5,917 nt of DNA from Propionibacteriaceae bacterium (GTDB lineage: Bacteria > Actinomycetota > Actinomycetes > Propionibacteriales > Propionibacteriaceae), in contig WRJP01000112.1 of assembly GCA_009778535.1 (NCBI GenBank), positions 1-5,917 on the forward strand, in the 5' to 3' direction. Made by a program: the position numbers and the translations under genes. This document shows positions 1 to 5,917 of the stretch, one piece after another. Positions within the stretch are counted from its first letter, which is position 1. Each line of letters begins with the position of its first letter. The notes below the pieces were generated by a model. It was not told where the DNA came from. It was given only the letters and a program-made list of their open reading frames with translations, and did not search any database.

Positions 1-8
1 CAGCGGGG

Positions 9-347
9 TTAGGCGTCGCCTTTTCCGGGAGCCTCAGAAAAGAATTGCAACTTGTCCTCGACGTCGCGCCACTCGTCTGCGTCTTCGGGTACTTCGCCCT
101 GCGAAGTGATCTTTGGCCATAGGGCTGCATATTTGCGGTTGAATTCGACCCATTGTTCGGCACCTGCTTCGGTGTCTTCAATGATGGCTTCTGCCGTACA
201 TTCATCTGCACACGAGCCGCAACTGATGCACTCATCAGGGTTAATGACCAGCATGTTTTCGCCCTCATAGAAGCATCCCGTGGGGCAAACCTCCACACAG
301 TCTTGGTACTTCGACCGGATACACTTCTCAGTCACAACATATGCCAT
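9..347 (-). CDS. fdxA: Seven-iron ferredoxin, [3Fe-4S][4Fe-4S], FdxA type
   Basis: This 112-residue protein is a small cytoplasmic electron carrier of the Azotobacter FdI/FdxA type. By comparison with that family, C9, C17 and C50 should hold the [3Fe-4S] cluster and C21, C40, C43 and C46 the [4Fe-4S] cluster; all seven are present. Position 12, a non-ligand cysteine in many relatives (CIKCKY), is serine here (CIRSKY), which agrees with a three-iron first cluster. The usual CP after the last ligand is CT (T51). The C-terminal extension with the WPKIT and DADEW segments (77-81 and about 89-93) is also typical of the family. A strong Shine-Dalgarno (GAAGGAGA, 353-360) precedes the ATG at 347. 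The gene is 35 bases after the QPRTase-like gene and ends eight bases from the window edge. Its redox partner cannot be read from the sequence; a housekeeping role unrelated to the upstream genes is possible. Confidence 0.95.
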   Translation of the reverse strand: MAYVVTEKCIRSKYQDCVEVCPTGCFYEGENMLVINPDECISCGSCADECTAEAIIEDTEAGAEQWVEFNRKYAALWPKITSQGEVPEDADEWRDVEDKLQFFSEAPGKGDA

Positions 348-352
348 AGCAC

Positions 353-360
353 TCTCCTTC
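353..360 (-). promoter_or_regulatory. Ribosome-binding site of the ferredoxin gene
   Basis: The coding strand reads GAAGGAGA, five bases before the ATG at 347. It is the strongest Shine-Dalgarno in the window. This fits independent, efficient translation of an abundant small redox protein at the end of the transcript, and it fixes the ferredoxin start. Confidence 0.8.
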
Positions 361-382
361 GTTTGTTACTGTCGTGGTGTAG

Positions 383-1234
383 CTATTTGGCCTGCTTTTC
401 GGCGGGCGGGTTGGGTTCTTGATACTGGGTTGAGTCAAGAACCACGTCGAACTTTACAGCTACACTAGGCGCGTCGATGACCGCAAGCCCAACGTCGAGA
501 ATGTCGACATCGTGGTTCGCAATTTCTGGTATATCCGCAATCTGGATTTCACCTGCGAATGCGATACGCGTTTGTGCACGCTTTCCGGCCTTGCGCACCA
601 ACTCTGCCACCAGATCAAGATCGGCTAACTCGCCGGTATCGATCATCAAAATCTCAACGCCAAGCTCGATAGCTGCCTGTGCTTCGGCTACGAGCGGTTC
701 CACCAGCCCGCGAAGCTGGATGCAGCGGGTGTGTCCGGCCAAGGCCGCAGCAGCGTTAATGGCGTTGCGCACACCGCCGAACATGCGTACATAGTTCTTA
801 TCTATGTAAACAAAGGGCGGGGGAGTGATTCTGCTGCTTCCACCACCAACGTGGATGGCACGATGAACCTGCGGTTTGATTTCGACAGGCATCTTCTTTG
901 CAGCACCCGAAACCACCTGCAAGCGATCGCCAGCGGTTGCCTGAGCAAGGCGCGCGGCGCGCGCAATAGCAGAGAATTTACCGATAGCCCCGGGCAGAGT
1001 GTCCTCTGCGATGGCAATCTGCTTAGCAGGAGCGCGGATGACCAAGACGGGCTGAGCAGGGGTTACCTCATCCGAATCGGCAGCCATGCTCAGCACTTCG
1101 CATCCGAGGTCTTCGGCCTTCGCAGCTGCGTTCTCTACCCCGCAGATCACCCCTGGAGTCGTCACCCGCAACTCGGCGGTGAAGCGTTTATCCGCTAAGG
1201 AGGCGAAAAGGTCGTCGCGCAGATCGTAGCTCAT
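383..1234 (-). CDS. Divergent quinolinate phosphoribosyltransferase-fold protein (NadC/ModD-like), function unknown
   Basis: The 283-residue product follows the two-domain plan of type II phosphoribosyltransferases: an N-terminal alpha/beta domain (about 1-105) and a barrel domain (about 106-268). NadC-like echoes include PGVICGVENA (27-36), GGG at 130-132, FGGVRNAINAA (152-162), ILMIDTG with D199, an AGEI strand near 227-230 and VDILDVGLAV (243-252). Key NadC motifs are altered. The GDxTT start motif is absent; ERxxLN followed by SGIAT is replaced by EDTLP and SAIAR; TRK becomes AAK (111-113); the HR pair after GGG becomes RI; KDNH becomes DKNY. True quinolinate phosphoribosyltransfer is therefore unlikely, though phosphoribosyl transfer to another base, or a ligand-binding role, remains possible. 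A GTG at 1243 would add three residues, but it lies inside the likely Shine-Dalgarno. The gene starts 33 bases after E3, so it is probably in the same operon. The fold call is fairly sure; the function is open. Confidence 0.8.
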   Translation of the reverse strand: MSYDLRDDLFASLADKRFTAELRVTTPGVICGVENAAAKAEDLGCEVLSMAADSDEVTPAQPVLVIRAPAKQIAIAEDTLPGAIGKFSAIARAARLAQATAGDRLQVVSGAAKKMPVEIKPQVHRAIHVGGGSSRITPPPFVYIDKNYVRMFGGVRNAINAAAALAGHTRCIQLRGLVEPLVAEAQAAIELGVEILMIDTGELADLDLVAELVRKAGKRAQTRIAFAGEIQIADIPEIANHDVDILDVGLAVIDAPSVAVKFDVVLDSTQYQEPNPPAEKQAK

Positions 1235-1240
1235 CGCCTG

Positions 1241-1248
1241 CACCTTAG
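1241..1248 (-). promoter_or_regulatory. Ribosome-binding site deciding the QPRTase-like start
   Basis: The coding strand reads CTAAGGTG, with AAGG eight bases before the ATG at 1234. The alternative GTG start at 1243 overlaps this AAGG motif and has no purine-rich site of its own at a suitable distance, so the ATG is preferred. Confidence 0.55.
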
Positions 1249-1267
1249 CTTCTCACACAACACTTAC

Positions 1268-2650
1268 TCACGGCAGGTGCAGTGCCCCGCCAGCGAGCAT
1301 CATCGCTGCCTCACCAACACCCTCACAGAGTGTGGGATGGGGATGGATAGAGCGAGCCACTTCTTCTGCCGTGCATTCCAGGCCGATGGCCAACACCGCT
1401 TCCGAAATCATCTCCGTGGCATGTGCCCCGATGATGTGGACACCAAGAATCTCGTTATGTTTTCCATCAGCGACGATCTTAACCATGCCGTTGATACTGT
1501 CGGCGACTAGTGCTTTGCCAACGGCGCGGAAGGGGAAGTTCGCAACTTTCACATCGGCATATTCGGCTCGTGCCTGCTCCTCGGTCATACCAACACAGGC
1601 GACTTCAGGATCGGTATAGATGCAGCGTGGCACTGCGCGGTAAGACATTTCGCGGCCTTCGCCCAGCGCGTTTGCGACCGCAACCTCTGCTTCGGCAGCA
1701 GCGACATGCGCCAACATTACGTTGCCAATGCAGTCCCCGATTGCGTAGATATGTGGAATAGAGGTCTGCATCCGCGCATCGACTTTAATAGCCTTCTTAT
1801 CGGTCAATGCGACGCCGATACGTTCAACGTCCAGACCAGTGAAGTCAGGTCTGCGGCCAGCAGTCGCAGCTATGACATCGGCGGTGAATGTACGTTTACC
1901 CTCAGCAGTTTTTGCCGTGGCGGTGAACTGGTCACCTTGCTTGCCGACTTCTTCAATCGCAGCATCGGTGATTATCGTCATGCCTTCGGATTCAAGTGCT
2001 TTCCGCAATGCATCTGCCACTGCTGCATCTTCGGTGGGAACGATACGCGGCGTCATTTCCACAATTGTGACTTTCGTCCCCAGCCTGCTGTAGAACTGGC
2101 CCAACTCGACCCCAATGTAGCCACCGCCCACGATTATGAGGCTTGCTGGTGGTTTGTCGAGGTCTAACAGGTCATCACTAGAGAGCAAAGGTGCCCCATC
2201 GGCACCTTTAATTGGTAACTGTACTGGGACTGAGCCGGTAGCGATGACGAAAATATCACCAGTGATGCGCTCGGAAGTCTCGGCCACAGTCACGGTCTTG
2301 GAATCGACGAACGTGGCGCTGCTAGCGACGACTCGGACTTTTGCAGCCCGCAGCAGTGCATTGACCCCGCTGGTTAGTGTTTTGACGACTTTTCCCTTAC
2401 GCGCTTTGATCGCTGGGAAGTCCGGCTGTAACTCTCCTAGCAGCCCAAAGGTGGCTGCTTTGCGGGAGGTGTGCAGTAAATCGGCGGCTTGGAGATAAAC
2501 CTTGGACGGGATGCAGCCACGATTTAAGCACACTCCACCGATTTCACGCCGTTCAATCAGTGTTACCTCGGCACCAGACTTGGCGGCGCGCAGCGCGGCC
2601 GCATAACCGCCGATGCCGCCGCCGATCACCACAAGGCGCTTGCGTTCCAT
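1268..2650 (-). CDS. lpdA: Dihydrolipoamide dehydrogenase (E3)
   Basis: E3 reoxidises the dihydrolipoyl arm of E2, passing electrons through a redox disulphide and FAD to NAD+. The 460-residue product has the whole family plan: N-terminal FAD dinucleotide fold GGGIGG (10-15), redox-active pair in CLNRGCIPSK (C41 and C46), NAD-binding GGGYIGVELG (175-184), second FAD motif YAIGDC (302-307), and a C-terminal dimerisation domain with the HPHPTLCE active-site base region (H438, E443). It has no N-terminal lipoyl domain, unlike some acetoin-operon E3 proteins. A GTG one codon upstream (2653) is possible, but the ATG at 2650 sits five bases after a weak GGACG Shine-Dalgarno and is preferred. The start is 17 bases after the E2 stop, implying co-transcription and a role dedicated to this complex. 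Confidence 0.97.
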   Translation of the reverse strand: MERKRLVVIGGGIGGYAAALRAAKSGAEVTLIERREIGGVCLNRGCIPSKVYLQAADLLHTSRKAATFGLLGELQPDFPAIKARKGKVVKTLTSGVNALLRAAKVRVVASSATFVDSKTVTVAETSERITGDIFVIATGSVPVQLPIKGADGAPLLSSDDLLDLDKPPASLIIVGGGYIGVELGQFYSRLGTKVTIVEMTPRIVPTEDAAVADALRKALESEGMTIITDAAIEEVGKQGDQFTATAKTAEGKRTFTADVIAATAGRRPDFTGLDVERIGVALTDKKAIKVDARMQTSIPHIYAIGDCIGNVMLAHVAAAEAEVAVANALGEGREMSYRAVPRCIYTDPEVACVGMTEEQARAEYADVKVANFPFRAVGKALVADSINGMVKIVADGKHNEILGVHIIGAHATEMISEAVLAIGLECTAEEVARSIHPHPTLCEGVGEAAMMLAGGALHLP

Positions 2651-2655
2651 CACAT

Positions 2656-2660
2656 CGTCC
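2656..2660 (-). promoter_or_regulatory. Weak ribosome-binding site of E3
   Basis: GGACG on the coding strand lies five bases before the ATG at 2650, in the 17-base gap after the E2 stop. It is only a partial Shine-Dalgarno, so translational coupling to E2 may help initiation. It favours the ATG over the GTG at 2653. Confidence 0.45.
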
Positions 2661-2667
2661 GTTCTAG

Positions 2668-3909
2668 TTAGGCAATCACGAGAATCGGATTCTCGAGCAT
2701 CGCTTTGAGCGTCTGCATGAACGCACCGGCCTTGGCTCCATCAACAATGCGGTGATCGTAAGTTAGCGTCACTTTCATCATTGGCCGAATCACAACCTCG
2801 CCGCTTACGACTACAGGCGTTTCGATAATGGCTCCAACCGCCAAGATGCCAGCCTCTGGCAAGTTGAGATTTGAGGTGAACTCCTCCACACCGAACATGC
2901 CGAGTGAGGAGAGCGTGAAAGTACTGCCGTGCATTTCCTCGGGCAGGAGCTGACCGGCGCGGGCGCGTGTCGCCAGGTCTTGACGTGCCACGGCAACCTC
3001 ACCGATAGATTTAGTTTCAATATCGGTGATAACCGGCACTATCAGACCTTCGTCAAGGGCGGTCGCCATGCCCATGTGGATGCGGTCGAGCCAAACTACG
3101 CCGTCGTCACTCCAACGCGCATTCAATACCGGATGCTTTGCCAGCGCCGCAGCGCAAATCTTGAGGAAGAAGTCGGTCAGCGTTGGTCTTACCCCTCGCT
3201 CAGCTTCGATCATGTCCATGAGCGCCCAACGTGCTTCCATAACGCGGCTGACATCAGCAGAAAGCGTCATGTAGGTCGCAGCGGTCTGCGTCTTGGCTGC
3301 CAGCATCCGCTCAGCAATAATCCGGCGCATACCTGAAAGCGGAACGACACGGTCGCCTTGAGTGATTTCTACCACTGACGCAACCGGCGCTGCTATTGGT
3401 GCGGTCACTTGAGTAGCGGCAACATTTTGCTGCGCAGCTCTGACATCTTGGGCACGCAGGCGTTGCCCGCCGGATTGGGCAGCCAATTGCTCAAGTGAAA
3501 TACCGGCTTCGGCTGCTAAGCGACGCGCGAGCGGCGTTGCACGCACCTTGCCATTCGTTGCCGCTGGAGGAGCAACCGCAGCAGCTAGGGGAGCGGGTGT
3601 CGCTGCTACCGCCGCTGGTTCGGGCGCTGGAGTCTCACAAGCCGCACTGGGAGCCTCGGTCGACGTTGCTTCGCCAGCAACCAGCATCGCAATCTGCGTT
3701 CCGACTGCCACAACGTCGCCAAGTTCGGCTGTCACTGAAGTCAGCGTTCCAGCGCTCGGTGACTCGAACTCGAAGGTCACTTTCTCAGTCTCAAAGACGA
3801 AAATAACCTCATCTTTCTCGACACGCTCGCCTGCCTGCTTGCGCCACTCTACGATTTTGCCTTCGGTCATAGTCAGACCGACCTTCGGCATCACTATTGA
3901 TGTGTTCAT
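2668..3909 (-). CDS. Dihydrolipoamide acyltransferase (E2 core) of the dehydrogenase complex
   Basis: E2 carries the acyl group on a lipoyl-lysine from E1 to CoA and forms the structural core of the complex. Domains in order: one lipoyl domain (about 2-78) with the modification site in ETEKV at K43; an Ala/Pro-rich flexible linker (about 80-119); a peripheral subunit-binding domain (about 121-158); a second short linker; and the catalytic domain (about 185-413). The catalytic motif DHRIVDG supplies H386 and D390, and STFTLSSLGMFG lies at 329-340. The 413-residue length suits a single-lipoyl E2. The subunit-binding domain departs from the usual GTGxxGR signature, reading AQSGGQR at 144-150. 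The ATG at 3909 has an AGGAAG ribosome-binding site six bases upstream (3916-3921). The gap to E1 beta is 60 bases, the longest here. Family assignment is firm; the acyl substrate is not determined. Confidence 0.95.
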   Translation of the reverse strand: MNTSIVMPKVGLTMTEGKIVEWRKQAGERVEKDEVIFVFETEKVTFEFESPSAGTLTSVTAELGDVVAVGTQIAMLVAGEATSTEAPSAACETPAPEPAAVAATPAPLAAAVAPPAATNGKVRATPLARRLAAEAGISLEQLAAQSGGQRLRAQDVRAAQQNVAATQVTAPIAAPVASVVEITQGDRVVPLSGMRRIIAERMLAAKTQTAATYMTLSADVSRVMEARWALMDMIEAERGVRPTLTDFFLKICAAALAKHPVLNARWSDDGVVWLDRIHMGMATALDEGLIVPVITDIETKSIGEVAVARQDLATRARAGQLLPEEMHGSTFTLSSLGMFGVEEFTSNLNLPEAGILAVGAIIETPVVVSGEVVIRPMMKVTLTYDHRIVDGAKAGAFMQTLKAMLENPILVIA

Positions 3910-3915
3910 CCAAGA

Positions 3916-3921
3916 CTTCCT
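3916..3921 (-). promoter_or_regulatory. Ribosome-binding site of E2
   Basis: AGGAAG on the coding strand is six bases before the ATG at 3909. This supports the annotated E2 start, which is also correct by homology because the lipoyl domain begins at residue 2 or 3. Confidence 0.65.
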
Positions 3922-3931
3922 AGTTTTTGCG

Positions 3932-3946
3932 CCCGATCTTTTCGGG
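3932..3946. repeat. Short inverted repeat in the E1 beta-E2 gap
   Basis: CCCGA and TCGGG form a perfect five-base-pair stem around a five-base loop, in the longest intergenic gap (3910-3969). On the transcribed strand it is followed by a run of A, not U, so it does not look like an intrinsic terminator. It could be a small RNA hairpin that protects or processes the message between E1 and E2, or it could be chance. Confidence 0.3.
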
Positions 3947-3969
3947 AACGGGCAATGCGATCGCCGAAA

Positions 3970-4941
3970 TCAGTAGGCCATGAGTTTCGCGGCGGCTTCG
4001 ACGATGTCGGCGCGATCAGGCAGATATTCCTGCTCCAACCCGAATGGAACCGGCGCGAATGGAGCGCCAACGCGGACAATGGGCCCGTCTAAGCAGTCGA
4101 TCATTTCTTCTGCGACTAGCGCCGAAACTTCGGCTCCGATTCCGGCAGTCTTTACCGCTTCGTGAGCGATGACGAGCCGCGAGGTCTTTTCCACAGATGC
4201 GAATATGGTCGCGGTGTCTATGGGGCTGACCGAACATAGGTCAATAACTTCGGCATCGATACCGGTCTCGGCTAGCGAGTCAGCGGCAGCGAGCGCTTCG
4301 TTAACCATTCGCGACAGTGCCACGATGGTCACATCGCGCCCCTCGCGCTTCAAGACAGCCTTATCGAGCGGGAGTAGGTATTCTTCGTCCGGCACGTCGC
4401 CTTTCATTGCGTATAGCGCCTTGTTCTCAAGGAATAGCACGGGGTCGTCACTGCGAATCGCCGCTTTGAGCAGTCCTTTGGCATCGTAAGGATTAGACGG
4501 AACTACGACCCGCAGCCCAGGAACGTGAGCAAACCACGCTTCTAGGTTTTGGGAATGCTGCGGTCCGGCGTTCAGCCCGCCGCCACCAGGAGCCCTGATA
4601 ACTAACGGCGCGCTGAATTGGCCACCGAACATGTAGCGCGTCTTGGCGATCTGGTTGACGATCTGATCCATGACCATCATCAAGAAGTCGGAGAACATGA
4701 TCTCTAACACTGGGCGTAGACCTTGTACGGATGCGCCGAGCGCTAACCCCGTGATTGCAGCTTCGCTGATGGGTGTGTCCAGTACCCGCATTTTGCCATA
4801 TTTGTCGAGCAATCCGCGGGTCGCCCCGAATGCGCCCCCTGATGCTGCCACATCTTCACCCACGATAAAGACGTTGTCGTCGCGAGCCATCTCCTCGTCT
4901 AATGCCTGTGCAATAGCTTTGATATATCTGGTTTCAGTCAT
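3970..4941 (-). CDS. ThDP-dependent 2-oxoacid/acetoin dehydrogenase E1 component, beta subunit
   Basis: This 323-residue protein has the normal length and full layout of an E1 beta subunit: an N-terminal transketolase-like pyrimidine-binding domain (about 1-180) and a C-terminal transketolase domain (about 195-315). Visible landmarks are GEDV (28-31), TPISEAAITG with the ThDP-activating glutamate expected at E60, the HSQNLEAWFAHVPGL stretch with H129, and VVPSNPYDAKGLL. It would form the alpha2beta2 heterotetramer with the preceding gene product and dock on E2. The ATG at 4941 is preceded by a good Shine-Dalgarno (AGAAGGAA, 4946-4953). One small oddity is DLCSVSP in the C-terminal domain, where related proteins usually have DLR(T/S)-type sequence. 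The substrate class (acetoin, pyruvate, branched-chain) cannot be read from this subunit alone. Confidence 0.95.
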   Translation of the reverse strand: MTETRYIKAIAQALDEEMARDDNVFIVGEDVAASGGAFGATRGLLDKYGKMRVLDTPISEAAITGLALGASVQGLRPVLEIMFSDFLMMVMDQIVNQIAKTRYMFGGQFSAPLVIRAPGGGGLNAGPQHSQNLEAWFAHVPGLRVVVPSNPYDAKGLLKAAIRSDDPVLFLENKALYAMKGDVPDEEYLLPLDKAVLKREGRDVTIVALSRMVNEALAAADSLAETGIDAEVIDLCSVSPIDTATIFASVEKTSRLVIAHEAVKTAGIGAEVSALVAEEMIDCLDGPIVRVGAPFAPVPFGLEQEYLPDRADIVEAAAKLMAY

Positions 4942-4945
4942 GATA

Positions 4946-4953
4946 TTCCTTCT
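4946..4953 (-). promoter_or_regulatory. Ribosome-binding site of E1 beta
   Basis: AGAAGGAA on the coding strand, with its AAGGA core five bases before the ATG at 4941, lies in the 20-base gap after the E1 alpha stop and supports the E1 beta start. Confidence 0.7.
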
Positions 4954-4961
4954 ATCGTGCG

Positions 4962-5917
4962 TCAGGCGTAAACATCGGCGAGGATGTCGGACGGGTCGGC
5001 CTTCGGACTGGCTTTCGCATATGCGACAGCTTCGTCCAACTCGGCCGTAAGGTTAGCTTCGGCTTGGTCGATGAACTTTTGATCCAAGACTTTGTTTTCC
5101 AGCAAATACGACGAGAACCTCTCAAGTGGGTCAACTTCCCGAGCCGATTCGATGTCAGCTGGGTCGCGGTATCTTTGCTGGTCGCCTGCGAAGTGACCGA
5201 ACCAGCGGTTTGTGTGGCATTCAAGCAACGTCGGACCTTGGCCGCTGCGAGCCCGCTTCACAGCTTTAAGTGCTGCTTCGTACACGGCCACGATGTCAGC
5301 GCCATCCACAGTTTCACCTGGCATCGCATAGCCGCCAGCGCGGTCGCTGATACGCTCAAGTTTCATGTAGGACGACTGTGCTGTGAATTGTGCCCAACTG
5401 TTGTTTTCGCACACGAAGATTACTGGCAAGTTCCACAGCGAGGCGAGGTTCAGCGACTCGTGGAATGAGCCCTCGTTTGAAGCGCCGTCGCCGAAAAATG
5501 CCACTGTAACGGCATCTTCGCCGCGATATTGACTGGCGAATGCGGTACCTAGTGAGATCGGCATTCCGGCTCCCACGATTCCATTTGCACCGGCGACGCC
5601 AGCCTCCTTCGAGGCCACATGCATTGAACCGGCACGCCCCTTGCAGCTACCATCGGAGCGGCCATAAATCTCAGCCATGAACTTTTTGAGATCCATGCCT
5701 TTGGCTATGGTGTGCCCGTGGCCGCGATGAGTGGTGAAAACAGTATCTGTTTGCGTTAGCGCACCGCAGACACCGGCAGCTATCGCCTCTTGGCCGATGC
5801 TGACGTGGATGAATCCGGGTATGTCTCCGGAAGCAAATATTTCCAGTAATCGTTCTTCGGCTCGTCTAACTTTTAACAAGGTGAGATACAGCTCTTTGAG
5901 CTTTGTCTTACTTAGCA
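4962..5917 (-). CDS. ThDP-dependent 2-oxoacid/acetoin dehydrogenase E1 component, alpha subunit (5' end at window edge)
   Basis: With E1 beta, this subunit would bind thiamine diphosphate and Mg2+, attack the 2-oxoacid or acetoin substrate and reductively acylate the lipoyl arm of E2 in the cytoplasm. The frame is open to the window edge. The codons upstream of the TTG at 5879 read LSKTKLKELYLT, which matches the usual E1 alpha N-terminus, so that TTG is internal. The last two visible bases on the coding strand are TG and could be the end of an ATG, GTG or TTG start; on that numbering the protein is 318 aa, near the family norm. The ThDP motif begins with GDG (143-145) and ends with NN (172-173), and is followed by a C-terminal GHFAGD segment (240-245) and YRD. 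The KGRAGSMH segment (93-100) and GHFAGD resemble AcoA-type proteins, but PDH or branched-chain E1 alpha cannot be excluded. The stop lies 20 bases before E1 beta. Confidence 0.93.
   Translation of the reverse strand, partial: LSKTKLKELYLTLLKVRRAEERLLEIFASGDIPGFIHVSIGQEAIAAGVCGALTQTDTVFTTHRGHGHTIAKGMDLKKFMAEIYGRSDGSCKGRAGSMHVASKEAGVAGANGIVGAGMPISLGTAFASQYRGEDAVTVAFFGDGASNEGSFHESLNLASLWNLPVIFVCENNSWAQFTAQSSYMKLERISDRAGGYAMPGETVDGADIVAVYEAALKAVKRARSGQGPTLLECHTNRWFGHFAGDQQRYRDPADIESAREVDPLERFSSYLLENKVLDQKFIDQAEANLTAELDEAVAYAKASPKADPSDILADVYA

Noticed and set aside
731..1198. A 155-codon open frame on the plus strand
   Set aside because: It lies wholly antisense to the QPRTase-like gene, and its product resembles no family I recognise. 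The minus-strand gene has clear family motifs, so this is a shadow frame.
383..1243. Annotation of the fifth gene as nadC (nicotinate-nucleotide pyrophosphorylase)
   Set aside because: Automatic transfer would be tempting from the fold, but the quinolinate and PRPP-binding motifs are missing, so the symbol was withheld.
1706..2167. A 153-codon open frame on the plus strand
   Set aside because: It is antisense to the NAD and FAD domains of E3 and shows no recognisable domain.
3920..3950. Possible intrinsic terminator between E1 beta and E2
   Set aside because: The stem is short, and on the transcribed strand it is followed by A residues rather than a U-tract. Downstream genes also appear to be part of the same complex.
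3548..3976. A 142-codon plus-strand frame rich in Ala, Thr and Ser
   Set aside because: It mirrors the Ala/Pro-rich linker and lipoyl domain of E2; the composition is explained by the antisense of that linker.
4952..5224. A 90-codon minus-strand frame overlapping the end of E1 alpha
   Set aside because: It is out of frame with E1 alpha, whose reading is supported by homology through to its stop at 4962, and its composition is not protein-like.
5890..5902. Inverted repeat AGCTC/GAGCT around a three-base loop near the E1 alpha start
   Set aside because: It falls in conserved N-terminal codons of E1 alpha, has only five base pairs and no T-run after it, so chance is the simplest explanation.

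Overview
The window is a compact bacterial gene cluster read entirely from the minus strand, so transcription runs from high to low coordinates. It holds six genes and almost no non-coding DNA; gaps between genes are 17 to 60 bases. In transcription order they are: a thiamine-diphosphate (ThDP) dehydrogenase E1 alpha subunit (5917 to 4962, cut by the window edge), the E1 beta subunit (4941-3970), a lipoyl-bearing E2 acyltransferase (3909-2668), dihydrolipoamide dehydrogenase E3 (2650-1268), a divergent member of the quinolinate phosphoribosyltransferase (NadC/ModD) fold family (1234-383), and a seven-iron ferredoxin of the FdxA type (347-9).

The first four genes encode every enzyme of a 2-oxoacid or acetoin dehydrogenase multienzyme complex. 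E1 alpha/beta would decarboxylate or cleave the substrate on ThDP and pass the acyl group to the lipoyl arm of E2. E2 transfers it to CoA, and E3 reoxidises the dihydrolipoyl group with FAD and NAD+. The split E1, the single short lipoyl domain and the E1 alpha sequence resemble the AcoABCL group more than E. coli-type AceEF. The sequence alone does not settle the substrate, which could be acetoin, pyruvate, a branched-chain oxoacid or something else.

The last two genes are not standard parts of such a complex. The fifth protein keeps the QPRTase outline but has lost most of the motifs that bind quinolinate and PRPP in NadC, so it probably does something other than NAD synthesis. The ferredoxin keeps all seven cluster-ligand cysteines. 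Same strand, tight spacing and individual ribosome-binding sites suggest one operon, whose promoter and terminator both lie outside the window.

The organism is bacterial. The ferredoxin is closest in pattern to the Azotobacter FdI/FdxA type common in Proteobacteria, and GC content looks moderate (somewhat above half by eye). I cannot place it further. No RNA genes, mobile elements, CRISPR arrays, riboswitches or convincing terminators are visible, and no gene-free stretch exceeds about 60 bases.
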